Below are positions 1-11,569 of a DNA stretch of 64,000 nt, one piece after another (position 1 is the first letter of the stretch; the number at the start of each line of letters is the position of its first letter). The stretch is taken from assembly GCA_002270565.1 (NCBI GenBank), contig NQMI01000079.1:50555-114554 (forward strand). The letters are read 5' to 3'. This DNA comes from Stenocarpella maydis. Taxonomy: Eukaryota > Ascomycota > Sordariomycetes > Diaporthales > Diaporthaceae. The notes below the pieces were generated by a model, which made no database searches, was not told where the DNA came from, and saw only the letters and a list, made by a program, of their open reading frames with translations. The translations under genes and the position numbers were made by a program.

Positions 1-588
1 TTATAAGCTGTTATATTAGGTAAATGAAACTTTTTTAAAGCTTCAGTAACCTAAACTATTGATTCTCTTAACCTATTCATATTTAAAAAGATGTAATAAA
101 TATTCAAAATAATATAACAAACAAAAATATAACTTGAACTCACTTGCACAAAAAAGGACCTATCCTTTTATATAAATCTTAAATAAGTGTTTAGAACTTA
201 TTTTAATTTACTTTAAACTATATTATAAAGTAAACTTTGATTGAAATTCCTTAAGATAAAAGGCTATTTCATTAAATACTTAATTAGTATGAAATTTTGT
301 TACTTTTAATTTAGCCTTTAAGAAAGCGTACTTAGAGTAGCTTAAATTTAATTAAAAATTATTAAAACCGTAATTAACTTTTAATTTAATAAACTTTTAA
401 TATTTCAAATATTATATAAATAATTTAAATATCAAATTATTATAACGTAATGCTTTATTATAAGAAATACAGAAATATTTTGAAATAAATAAGTTTATAT
501 ATAAGTTTAAATAATAAGACTTTATTAATATACTTAATGGTATATGAAATATATCTTGGATGTAGAATAATGCAAAATGACTGTCCTT
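1..588. other. AT-rich gene-free stretch
   Basis: Very AT-rich sequence without any open frame that looks like coding DNA. I see no recognisable repeat, only short A/T runs, consistent with long-decayed RIP-mutated DNA. Confidence 0.6.
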
Positions 589-675
589 GGGCGTTTGGTT
601 TAGTGGTATAATGTTCGCTTCGCACTATTTGTTCAGGCGTGCGAAAGGTCGCCGGTTCGATTCCGGCATCGTCCA
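589..675 (+). tRNA. tRNA-Ala (anticodon CGC) with 15-nt intron
   Basis: Carries alanine for GCG codons. The acceptor arm starts GGGCGTT and ends ATCGTCC plus discriminator A; it contains a G3-U70 wobble pair, the classical alanine identity element, and one T-T mismatch at pair 6-67. The D arm (box A, TGGTTTAGTGG) and the T arm (GCCGG TTCGATT CCGGC, box B GGTTCGATTCC) are intact. The anticodon stem TTCGC/GCGAA encloses loop TTCGCA..T, giving anticodon CGC; a 15-nt intron sits directly after A37, the standard position. Without the intron the molecule is 72 nt. T-rich runs from about position 685 can end Pol III transcription. It is the only GC-balanced segment in the first 2 kb. The single acceptor mismatch could mean slight decay. 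Proline tRNA was considered because of a similar D arm, but A73 and G3-U70 argue for Ala. Confidence 0.85.
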
Positions 676-3378
676 TTTATCATTCTTTATTTTTATTTTA
701 TTATTTTAGTTGCCTACCACTTATATTCTTTAATGTCCTCTTTTTAATTAAAATCAATAATAGGTACCCATCAGGAACAAAAATCATTATTTTAAATTAT
801 GATAATTAATTTAGAATAAACTAATAATATAAGACATTAATAAATAATTAAAATTAAAATAATAACTAGTACTTAATAAATTTATTAAGTTTAAATGATT
901 TAAATAATTATATATAAATGAATGAGTTTCAAAGAAATTAAATAATAAAAGTTAATATTAATCAATATTAGTTATATTTATTTATTTAAATATAATTAAT
1001 TTTGCTAATTGAAAATAATAATATTTAATGAAAATATATTTTATATATAATTAAATTAAATATATTAAATTCCTTTATATTCTTTTTATATATTATTCAT
1101 CATATTTCTTAGTATTTCAAATATTATTTCATTCTTTATTTAGTTTAATTTAAATTAAATGTTTATTATTACTAGTTAATTCATTAGTAAATTAATTTAG
1201 CTTTTATTTATTATTAATTATTAGTAAGACCTTTTTAATATAATATAAATCTTTAAATTAAACTTAACTTATTAGCCATTCAAAACTTTGGAACCTCAAT
1301 TATAGCTTTTGAAAAATATAAACCTATTTATACAAAAAGATTATATACTACATTATTACTTAAAATAAGTTCTTAATACATAAATTATATTAAGAAATAA
1401 ATTAACTTTATAATATTCTTTTAATTTTTATTAACTTCAATATTTAATTAAGGCTAAATAACTAATTATAACATAGTATATTACGAAGTAACTATAACTG
1501 GAAAGCATCTAGTCTTTATTATATTAAATAACGTTAAGCTACCTTAATACTTAGTAAAGGCTAAAATAAATGAAAACTAATTTACATTAATTATACTTTA
1601 TTACTTACATTTAATTAAGTTTATGAATTTAAAAGGATTAAAACAAATATAATAAAATAATAAAGTATTCAGGTTTATAAAAGGTAGCTCTTTTTTAATA
1701 TGAAATATATTTTTAACTTTCATATTACTCTTATAATACTTTTGCCTCTTTTAATAGTTAACATATTAGAATTTCATAATACTAATATGTATTTTATATA
1801 TTAAGAGAATGAATTATTCTTAATTACTTAGATTATTTAAAAATTAAAATAAATACTTTAAAACTTATAAATATAAATATAACGACTTCTATATTATAAA
1901 ATAAATATTTATTGAACATATTATTAATTAAAGTATATAGAAATCTTTAATATAAGCTAATACATATATACTATATATAATAGTTTGTTAAAATATAATT
2001 AAGCTTAATAATTCCTTTTAATTAATTATATAATTATTAAAACTTATCTTATAAACATAAAAGATTATTGAGGTTTAATTTTAAGTACTTAATAATATAA
2101 TAACTGAATATAAGAATCTAATGCATAATATTAATAAGTTTAATAAAAGTAACTTTATAGTAAACTAAATAATGTAGGGTACCAGGAAGTGGCCAGGACC
2201 AGGAAGTAGCTATCCTGCTTTCCCATATAAAAAATGTCTGTGCATACCCTGCTAAAACCATCAAACTATGCCCAAAATAGACTAAACTTTCAGAATTTAA
2301 TTATAAGAATAGAAATAAGCTACAGTATCCTTTTCTAGAATTCTGGAAATTCTTTTATTTAATTATTTAAGAGATTTAATTTTAGACCCTTATAATTTTA
2401 TTTTTCTAATAAATCTAAGCCCTAATAAACTAGCTACCCTAATAAGTTAGGGACTTTTCTACTAACTACTTCTATCTATACTTCTTATACATTTTTTCGT
2501 ATTTCATTCAAAAGTAATAAAAATATAAAAAGATATTATTTAATACACTATTTAAACTATTAAATCTAACTTAAAACTAAATATTTAATATATAGTACAA
2601 GAATATAATACCCCGTACTATATTCTTTGAAATAAAATAGCTAGCTAGAGTATATAATATAATACTTATACTAGTAATAAGAGATTAATAAAAATAAAAG
2701 AGGACATACTTATTTAATATACACTTAACCACACTTTATAAAGATATTTACTTATTTTTAAGAATATTAAAAATATAATATATTCCCTACGTTATAAATA
2801 TAATAAATATATAATTTAACGTTATATTTAATATTTATAAAAAGAATATTCTTAATTATAATACTTATAACTTTAATAAGTTAAGCTTTATAATAAGCAT
2901 TAGTTCACTTAAATAGTTATAGATTTAAATTAATATAGGAAAGAAAATAAATATAATATGGAAATTATTATTAGAAAATAGATATTAAGTTAGTTAGTAA
3001 GGATAGGTAGTATAAATTACTATTCCTAATTATAAAGGTAAATATTTATCTTATAAGTTAGTATACTAAGGGTAACTTTTGAAATAATTAGGTTATTAAA
3101 ATGGGCTTAATTAAATAAATAACTAATAAAGGTTTTATAAAATAAATTTAGCATTTTGAAAAAAGAAATTATATTATAGAAAAAGGTATCTATTAATTAC
3201 TGCTTCTTAAAAAACATAAGAGGTATTATTCTATAGATTTTAAATAATATTATTACCCTCTATATACTTCCTTATTTATTTAATTTACTTTAGTTATTTA
3301 ATATTGGATACTTTAGCTTATTTAAAAAACGCTTATACCATAAAAATTACTTAATTTAGTAAGGCTTAAATTACCTAT
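676..3378. other. AT-rich gene-free stretch
   Basis: About 2.7 kb of A/T-rich sequence with no supportable gene. A short less AT-rich patch near 2175-2300 contains an ACCAGGAAGT motif twice and may be a transposon relic; no family is recognisable. Confidence 0.6.
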
Positions 3379-3379
3379 A

Positions 3380-3620
3380 TGTTGGAATATTGACTGGTTG
3401 ACTTGCATGCAGCCCGAATGGGCTGGGTTGCCTGACTAAGCAACGGGCTTGGTAGGAGATGTGGCTATGTCTTCTGCATATATGAAGCGCCCCCGCTTCC
3501 CTGAGATAGTTAGGAAAAACAAGAATCAATATACTCATTGAATAGAACCTATATATATATACTATTACTATAAAACAAGGCCATTCTATACTAATTAGTG
3601 AGTTACTTAGCAATTTACAG
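3380..3620 (+). repeat. possible Ty1/copia-type LTR remnant
   Basis: A small GC island in AT-rich DNA begins TGTTGGAATATTG, the kind of start common for Ty1/copia LTRs, and contains a short palindromic segment (GCCCGAATGGGC). The 3' boundary is not clear and no target duplication could be confirmed, so this is only a tentative call. The open frame on the minus strand here shows no protein-like composition. Confidence 0.3.
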
Positions 3621-4365
3621 ATTAGCTAGAGTAAAGAGATAAGCCCCATATAAGGATGACTTAACCACGCTTTATTGGATTGCTTACCTTAAAAGAGCTA
3701 GAAATTATATGCTTGTACTATATCCTATAATATATTCTTCACTTTTGCTTAATAAAGGCCCTTATACCAACAGGAGCTAAAGGCTATATAAGAGAAGAAT
3801 TAGTACTAAATAACTAAATGCTTAAAAAACTTATGCTTAATAAGGCATCTATAACAATAGAAGCTAATAATCATATAAGAATCTTATGCTTAATAAAGGC
3901 CCCTGTATTAATAGGAGCTAAAGGTTGTATAAGAATAAGTAGTAAGGTATATGCTACTATATAATTAGTTTAAGAACTAGGCTATACTACCTAATATAGC
4001 CTACTAATGCTAAAACTAACTAATTTATATGCTATAATGTAAAGACTACTATAAAATGTTAACCTTATTAATACTAGATGAACAGCTATAAGCTAAGTCT
4101 AGCATTTATTAACCTTAATACCTACTAATATATAAAGAAGTTTAAGAAGAAAACTCCATTAGGATATAAGACTAGAGAAGATATATTAATCTTAAGAACT
4201 AGTATAATATAATTAACCTAAATAATAGCCCTACTAAACTTTAACTAGATACCTATATTATATAACTTATATTAAAAATATAAAAGTTAAAAGGCTTAGT
4301 ATCCAACTTAAATAGTATATAAAGATTTAAAAGGATAGAGAAATATTAAATTTCTTTTTTTTTTT
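3621..4365. other. AT-rich decayed repeat DNA
   Basis: A/T-rich sequence with internal repetition: segments resembling CTTAATAAGGC..TATA..AGGAGCTAAAGG recur three times between about 3745 and 3930. No gene is seen. Confidence 0.5.
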
Positions 4366-4369
4366 GGTT

Positions 4370-4940
4370 TTGTGCTATAGAATAGCATCCAGTTCAGCGT
4401 GTGTGTGTGCGGCAGGGTCGCAGTATGGTGCTTGGAGGCGAAATGGGGCGATTGACAATGGTCTGGACAACTTTGTATTGAATTGGTTTAGCTTTTTTAA
4501 CCATCTTATAGAACCTCTAACATCATCTCACCCCTTGGCATGCTGCGGTAGGCTTTGGTGCAAATTTGCAAATTCCGAAAATTCGCCCTTCCATACACCA
4601 TCTTTGGTCCAAACAACTAGCCAACACAGCCCTAGCATGCCCAAATTAAGTATATACAAACTTCAGAAATCAGGCGACCCAATGCTCTCATCACAAATTT
4701 TTGAGAAGAAATAAGGGTAATGCAGAGGTCTGAATTAAGGTGCCAATGCAGGCCAAAATCGACTCACAGCTCCATCAACTCATCTTGCGTCACGCACGCA
4801 CTGGCGTACTTAGCGAAAATCGCCTAACTCGCAAGTCTAGATAATCCTTGCTAGGAAGTCTAGGGTAACTCCTTACAACGAAGTCTAGGGTATCTCCTTG
4901 CACGGAGTACCAACGCCCTGCTGGGCGGTTCCGTTTAACA
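4370..4940 (-). repeat. LTR-A copy, minus orientation, partly decayed
   Basis: Minus-strand copy of the roughly 550-590 bp repeat called LTR-A. Its start (TGTTAAACGGAACC on the minus strand, ending at 4940) is preserved. The opposite end, which in good copies reads TTCATCAGA, is eroded into a poly-T tract. Three copies of the internal unit around CCTAGACTT are present near 4830-4910. Compared with other copies it has several C-to-T/G-to-A changes. Confidence 0.75.
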
Positions 4941-5829
4941 ATAGTAAATATAAGGTATTTTATAATAAATACTAAATATACTTAAGAAATATAGCATCAA
5001 GATCTCAATTATATAAAGAGGTAAGAAAAGACTAGAGATTATAATTAAGAAATAATAACGAATTAAGGAGATAGAAGCTTAAAGAGACTAAGCTAGGTAG
5101 TTAAAAAAGAAGCCAATATAATTTGACCCCCTTAAAATAAAGGAAGCCTAAGAAACTATATAACACTAAGGAGCCTCATATAATATAACCTTTTATTAAA
5201 GAACCTATTACCCTTATACCATAAAGATACTAAGATCCTATTATATAAAGCCTATATTAAGAGATCCAAGGGCCACCTATAATAAGATAACCCATATAGC
5301 AAAGACTACTAGGGTTAAGATTTTTATAAAAGATTAAATCTTTCCCATAACTTCCCTATATAGAAGGATACCTATAATTATTACTATAAAAGGATAGCAT
5401 CTATAACCTCCTATCAACTATTAATCTATAATAGCCCTATTAAAGCAACTTAGAGCTCTTACTTTATAAAGCTTTATAGAAAGATAAATTATACTAAAGA
5501 ACCATATAACCTACTATATAATAAGATATAATTACTTATTGCTATATACTAAATAGTAGGTATATAAGAAGACTAATACTATATAGTTTTTCCATTAATT
5601 TAAAAGGCTATATTTTTTTTTTTTTCTTTTTTATATTAAAATAAAATAAAGATAGGATAAGGTCTATACCCTTATAAATTAATATTTTAATATAAATAAT
5701 AACTACTCTTAATACTAGGTTAACTAAATAATACACTCCTTTATGCAACTTAGGGAGAGAACTTAAAAGAAATTAATGGAAGTGCTTAAAATGTTACTAA
5801 ATTAACTATAGCTCATATAAAGAGCCCTT
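4941..5829 (+). pseudogene. RIP-decayed coding remnant, family unknown
   Basis: AT-rich sequence in which the plus strand reads as stretches of lysine/arginine/glutamine-rich polypeptide broken by TAA/TAG codons, as expected for RIP-mutated transposon coding DNA. I could not place it in a family. It runs into repeat B at 5830. Confidence 0.3.
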
Positions 5830-6240
5830 AATTAAGGATACTGAAAACGGGCCAAGAGGGAGAGCGAGAGGACAAAACCTCCACATATACAAAAAGGCAC
5901 ACGTTCTGCCAGAGCCCTGATCAAGCAACCATCCTAAGAGGAGTGTAGAAGGCAAGAAGAGGAGCCCCTGACGCGATAGGAGAGTTATAAGGGGAATAGA
6001 GGGTGCTAAAAAAGAGAAGCAGAAAAAGAGGGCATAAGAAATAGTTTCATAGTATATATATATATATTAGATAGATATAAATTTATAGGGTATAAAAAGA
6101 TTGATTCCCTAGGATTAGAAATTTCTTAAAAGTAATATAGGAAGGCCCCTTCTTATAGTCTTGGAGGGGGGGGGATGCTAAGGCTAGTTTTCCTCTGGAT
6201 TTTGAAATATACTAGTTCCCCTAGACCCTAGAATACCCCC
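5830..6240 (+). repeat. repeat B, copy 1
   Basis: A roughly 410-bp segment beginning TGAAAACGGGCCAAGAGG that is repeated in the same orientation at 11,166-11,564. The two copies differ mainly by C/T and G/A changes, and homology ends abruptly after CCC(C/T)(A/G)GAA. The TG start suggests an LTR or a transposon border, but no target duplication is visible. Confidence 0.6.
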
Positions 6241-8200
6241 TCTCCAAACTATTGTAAAGAATAAGCAATGGTCCGCCCAAAATAATTAAAATTATTTTTC
6301 TCCTCTAATTAGATAAGCTACTTGAATTTAGCTCTGTTGGACTCTTTATAGCTCTTAATTTCTGGCCTGCTTATCCCTACTCTCGTTTTGCTGTAGTACG
6401 TTTGGTCTGTGATCCTTCTCCTAAATTGCTTAGCTGCCTTCTTGTGAGCTTAGGATTGATGGCTGTTACTGACCGCCGGTATGGGAACCTAGTAATTTGC
6501 TTCCTTAGTCCTTATTTACTTGCTTGCATTCTGGTTATGCTCCTGAATTGATATAATTCTTATTGTAGCGGGTAATAGGTGATATAGTAGTGGTATAGCT
6601 GGAATAGAGGATAGAGATAATAATAAAGACCTTAAGATGCTTAATTGCTTAGGGGTTATCTTACTTATATTTATATTTCCTTCTGGAGATATATTTCTGA
6701 TGCTTGCTTTTGATATTTGCTATAAGAGAAGTTTAATAGGGTTACCTAGTGGTGTTCCGGCCCTGCTTTGATTAGGTATTTGTGGAGTAGTTCTTGCTTT
6801 ACTTAGTGTTTTAAGACTATCTTCTCCATATGTTTATGCTCTATTTGCCTAAGGTAGAGGCTTAGGTGTCTTGGATGGGTTCTTATGAAGTTTAAGCCTA
6901 GATATTATAATTAGATCCTTTATGATTATACTAGGTATCTTGGATGTTAGGATAGGTGGCCAGTTCTTCAAGTTATTAGGGGTTATGTGTATAGTTTGTT
7001 GCTTTTTCCTTTTAAGCGTATAAGAAAGCCTAGGCAGATTTTATCCCGGCGCTAGATTCTTTATTACTGGTATACTTTATATACTTAGATACCTCCCCCT
7101 TATTTATTTCTAAGATATTAGCTTAAGGGTATATAATATTCTTTCCCATTATAAGCTCTTTTCTTCTTATTTTTTTTTTGGCTGGATTCTATGATTTCGA
7201 TCGATAGTAAAACCTAGATAAGCTATAGCTTTTCTTAGGGAGGGCGGATTTAAGCAGCCTGTTTTTGCTGTGTGTATTCCATCCTTATTTTATATTATAT
7301 TTGTGTTGAGTCTATAGTAGTTAATGTGTCCTTTCTCTCTGAATTTATATTATATTTGTTTAGCCTTGGTTTCTATTGTTTTCTTTTTATCAGATATAGT
7401 CCCTTATATGGGGGCATATCCTATTATGAGTTCTCTTATTAGGGATAAGTATGATCTATACTGAGCTGTTTAGTATTTTTATTAAAGATACTTAATACCT
7501 AATGGCCTGGGGTATATATGATTTAAATGATGAACCTCTAGCTGTCCTTTAATAAGTAGTATCGATTATGATCTTGGGGGTTCTTTGTTGATATTATAGG
7601 TTATAGGCAATATAAAGATTTGGTTGCTAACTGATTAGCTGGCTATTAATAGCTCCTAGAATATGATGATGTATAGGCATGCTTCTTGAGCTAGGAGACC
7701 TTTTGTATTGTAAAGGGTTATGAGGAAGTTGCTGTAGTAAGTGCTAAATAGGTTCTTCTGCTTAGGGGGGTCTCTAAACTAAGGATAGGAATTAATGCCC
7801 TTGAAATATGTGTTTACCACCTGCTGCATATAATCACTATACCCCTATTTTTAGTTCTGAAAGAATGGCGGTTATATTAAAAGGTTTAATATATTAAAAG
7901 CTTTAGGAGAGTTGCTAAACCTGCTTGTAAGGATTGTGAGTTTTAATAGTTTTTTATTGGCGTTCTATATTAGCTCCATATCTTAGTTTCCTTATTATTG
8001 GATATCTTAGTGGAATCCTTAGTGTATAGTAGGTTTAATAATTAAAATTTGATAATAACAGGGTAATGCAAAAGTATACTTCTAGCCACGCTATTAGAAG
8101 GTTCTGCTACCTGATAGTAGGTATGGGGGCGTTGGGATTGTTTATAGGGCTGGCTTGGCTTTTTGGACTATTAATGGCTATAAATTAGATTAATAGGGAT
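6241..8200 (-). pseudogene. RIP-killed long ORF, unknown mobile-element protein
   Basis: On the minus strand one frame can be followed without any shift from about 8100 down to 7141; its in-frame stops are all TAA or TAG, at positions where CAA/CAG would fit, and none is TGA. The same character (Gln-, Ser-, Ile-, Lys-rich with TAA/TAG breaks) continues down to about 6250, so the original protein may have exceeded 600 residues. Recognisable motifs of reverse transcriptase, DDE transposase or tyrosine recombinase were not found. Position next to repeat B and full RIP decay point to a multicopy element. It could be a gag-like or accessory transposon protein. Confidence 0.5.
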
Positions 8201-8639
8201 TCTTTCTTCTTTTTCTTTACCTTCTTATCTATTACTAGTTTTTATATGTAGTGACTAGGTGTGCTATGTAAATTTCGTGTGATCGGGACGGGATTTTGTG
8301 ATTGATGGGTTAGTAGCTTGATCTATGTATTACAGTGTTTGTGCCGTTATAAGCTGAGGTGTGATTGTGGATATGTGGTTGTGTGTGATGTTGTTGATAT
8401 ATTGGTTTTATTGTTGTTAGGCCTAAGATCTGTTGTGAATATTCTTTTGGTGTATTGTGTTTATTGTGTTGTTTTTTCCTCTATAACCCTTCCACTTCTA
8501 AAGTTTAATATTAATTATATCTTGTCCTCTTTAACTAAGCTAAGAAGAGAAGGGAAAGGATAAGGAGTGATTATCTTCTATTATTAGGGTCTTTGAAATA
8601 TATAATCCTCCTCTTATTTATAAAGAGGGTATCTATACC

Positions 8640-9555
8640 TGCTTCTAGCTAAATGCAATCCTTTTATAAAACTAGGTTTACGAATTACTGCTTTATAAGG
8701 CCTTTATAATGAATATTAAGATATATAACCTTAAGGGCAGAGGTAAGGGTCTTTATGTCCTATGGACCCTCTCCTTAATATATAAGTTTGAGCTGTTTAA
8801 GCTGTTCTTTCCCTTCCTAAAAGCTTTAGAGGCTTGTAAGTACCTATAGTTTTGCTTTAGCACTCTGATTAAAGGAGGTCTAAATGATGTTTTTATTAAG
8901 TATATAAATGGTAGCCTTTGTAAAAAGTATATATCTTAACTATACTAGGGAAATAACTTTTATTAGGGCCTGGCTCTTCTTATTACCTTCTTTGGTTGTT
9001 GCAATATAAACCCGTGTGATTATTGCATATGGTAGATAGGGGCTAATTATAACTGAATAACTCTCTAAGGTATCATTCCCATTATAATCCCTTTTTTTAA
9101 GTATTAATTGCTCTAAGGATTTCAAGATAATGCTTATGCTAATTATATTTATTATATTAAGGGTTATCTTTATAATTTTAAGATGCTAAAGATTTCTAAG
9201 GGTAGTTATAATTATATTATTAATATATATCCTGATCTGATTAATAAGCCTCTAAATATGCCTCCCTTAGAGCTCTTGCTAAGTAAGTATACTAAGGTAG
9301 GTACTAAGATAGGGTATAAGGAAACTTATGCGGATATTATAGGTAAGATTACTAGATGTATGCTTAGGAAGTTTAAGTATAAACTTATGGATCTTTAGTT
9401 ATAGTTGTAAGATAATTAGAAGGATTAAGTAAGGCAGGGGTAGATCTAGTTTTTCAGGTTGCTAATACTTCTTTTAGTAGTAAATTAAGAACTAATGATT
9501 TTTATCTTATATATAGTCCTAAGAGAAGTATACTTATCTGATTAGAGATATAATA
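8640..9555 (+). pseudogene. decayed coding remnant, unknown
   Basis: Plus-strand segments at about 8700-8940 and 9183-9398 read as plausible protein (the second is a 71-codon open frame starting with ATG, rich in Lys, Ile, Leu and Tyr) separated by stops and frame changes. No family is recognised. Probably part of a degenerated transposon. Confidence 0.3.
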
Positions 9556-9729
9556 TTATCTTAACTTTTTTATATCTTAACTTTTTTATATCTTAACTTT
9601 TTTATATCTTAACTTTTTTATATCTTAACTTTTTTATATCTTAACTTTTTTATATCTTAACTTTTTTATATCTTAACTTTTTTATATCTTAACTTTTTTA
9701 TATCTTAACTTTTTTATATCTTAACTTTT
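9556..9729 (+). repeat. 16-bp minisatellite, about 11 copies
   Basis: Perfect tandem array of the unit TATATCTTAACTTTTT, ending at an N (position 9730) that marks a contig join; the true length is therefore unknown. Confidence 0.95.
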
Positions 9730-9764
9730 NAATCTATTCCTTACTATAATAATAGAGGTAAATG

Positions 9765-10090
9765 TTTCTTTATACTAGCGCTGCAGCTAAAGAGGTAAGG
9801 TGCAAGTGCTATCTGAGATTATTGAATATTTCTTTATAATAAGTATATCTAGGAGAAGTAAAGGCATAAGTGCTATTTGGGGTCTGCAGAGATATATATA
9901 GGATAGGTTAGGTCCTGATTACTCCCTTATACTGATAGTAAAGTTAAATATTTCTGAATACTAGAGATCCTTTAGGAGAGGCAAGATGCGAGTGCTATTT
10001 GAAGGCATTAAATGTTTCTCTATACTAGGTGTATTTAGAAGAAATAAGGGCGTAAGTGCTATCTAAAGTTTATTAAGATGTATATAGGAA
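9765..10090 (+). repeat. degenerate ~64-bp tandem repeat, two pairs
   Basis: Four diverged units sharing the pattern AAATGTTTCT..ATACTAG, followed by AG(A/G)GGT/AAGG and ending AAGTGCTATCTG, arranged as two adjacent pairs separated by a short spacer. The units differ by substitutions, so the array is old. Confidence 0.6.
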
Positions 10091-11165
10091 TAATTAGGTA
10101 TAATTAGAGTGAAAGGTATTAATATAGAAGGTTATATTAAGTATTATGAAGTCTTGCTATAGGCAAAGGCAGGAGCTACTTAACTGCTAGTCTTATAGGA
10201 GAGAATAATATAGATACCTGGAATACCCTTATGCTGCTAATGCTAGCCATCCTAACCGCAGGGGGTACTAATACTAGCGGAAGCTCTAAGCTTACTGATT
10301 AGAACGATAGCAGTTAGTAGAGCAGGAATTTCTTTAACTTTCTATAAAAGTATATAATATCTAGTATCACTATTATCTAACCTAATATTATATAATATTA
10401 GATAATATCTTAAATATAGTGTTTAATAGAGTAATTGGATATTATAATAATAACTTAAAAGGGAAAACTAAAGAGGGGCCTAATTGGTTAAACTAGGGCT
10501 CTATTATATTTAGTTTACCTATATTAGGGAATTAGTATGCTAAACCTTCGGGTGCTATATCTGAGGGCAAGAGAGTTTTGGGTGAAGTAGGCGAGTTGGA
10601 TCCATTAAACCTTTTTGATACTAGTCATTTATATTCCTTTTAAGGAAATAAGCCCTAATTAAATGCTATTAAATCTAATTAGAATGAATTTCTAAGGCTT
10701 GAGGATATAAATCCTTTAGTAGCTTTTCCAAGAATATATGGCTAGGCTAGAGGTTCTATACTTTACTACTGAATTAGGTACTCTAGGAGGGGGTTTAGGA
10801 TATAGCTAAGGTGATGGAGTTAGCTTGGTATAGAGATTAGACTAGCCTTGTATATACCTGCTCCTATTGCTACTAGGTTAACTATAGGTAACTCAGGAGG
10901 GTAAATCTAGCCTTTGCATAATAGTAAAATCCTTTATTAAGAGCAAGAGGGCGCTATAGCTCTAATCAGAATTAAATGGTAATAGAAGTATAGAGATTCA
11001 CTCTCCTAAAGTAGCTAATAACCTTATAAATAAAATAGGGAATCCAGGCCTAAAAGCCAAGGAACTTTATAGTAGCTAAAGAAACCTTATTAGCTAAAGA
11101 AACCTTATTAGCTAAAGAAACCTTATTAGCTAAAGAAACCTATATTTAATTTATAGGATAGATAC
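10091..11165. other. gene-free AT-rich stretch with 18-bp tandem repeat
   Basis: No coding region is supported. Near 11,074-11,142 the unit GCTAAAGAAACCTTATTA is repeated four times. Scattered GC patches (for example CCGCAGGGGG near 10,256) may be relics of mobile elements. Confidence 0.6.
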
Positions 11166-11564
11166 TAGTGAAAACAGGCTAAGAGGGAGAGTAAGAGGAT
11201 AAAACATTTATATATATAAAAAGGTATATATTCTGCTAGAGCCCTGATTAGGCAACCACCCTAAGAGGAGCATGGAAGGCAACAAGAGGAGCCCCTAATG
11301 CAATAGAAGAGTTATGAGGGAAATAAAGGGTGCTAAAAAGGAGAGGCAGAAAAAGAGGGCATAAGAGATGATTTTACAGTATATATGTATATATATTAGA
11401 CAGATATAAATTTATGGGGTATAAAAAGATTGATTCTCCAGGACTAGAAATTTCTCAAAAGCAATGCAGGAGGGCCCCTTCTTATAGCCTTGGGGGAGAG
11501 GGGGGATGCCAAGGCTGGTTCTCCTCCGGATCCCGAAACATGCCGGTTCCCCCTGACCCCGGAA
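11166..11564 (+). repeat. repeat B, copy 2
   Basis: Second copy of repeat B (see 5830-6240), beginning TGAAAACAGGCTAAGAGG and ending near CCCCGGAACA. It is less mutated in its 3' half than copy 1. It directly adjoins the gypsy coding remnant that starts near 11,570. Confidence 0.6.
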
Positions 11565-11569
11565 CAATA

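Noticed and set aside
4364..4714. 116-codon plus-strand open frame
   Set aside because: It is the antisense reading of a decayed LTR-A copy, not a gene.
8318..8563. 81-codon hydrophobic plus-strand open frame
   Set aside because: Val/Leu/Cys-rich because it is the reverse of an A/C-rich low-complexity stretch; no conserved features.
9556..9729. Possible CRISPR-like or telomere-like array
   Set aside because: Uniform 16-bp units without spacers; an ordinary minisatellite.
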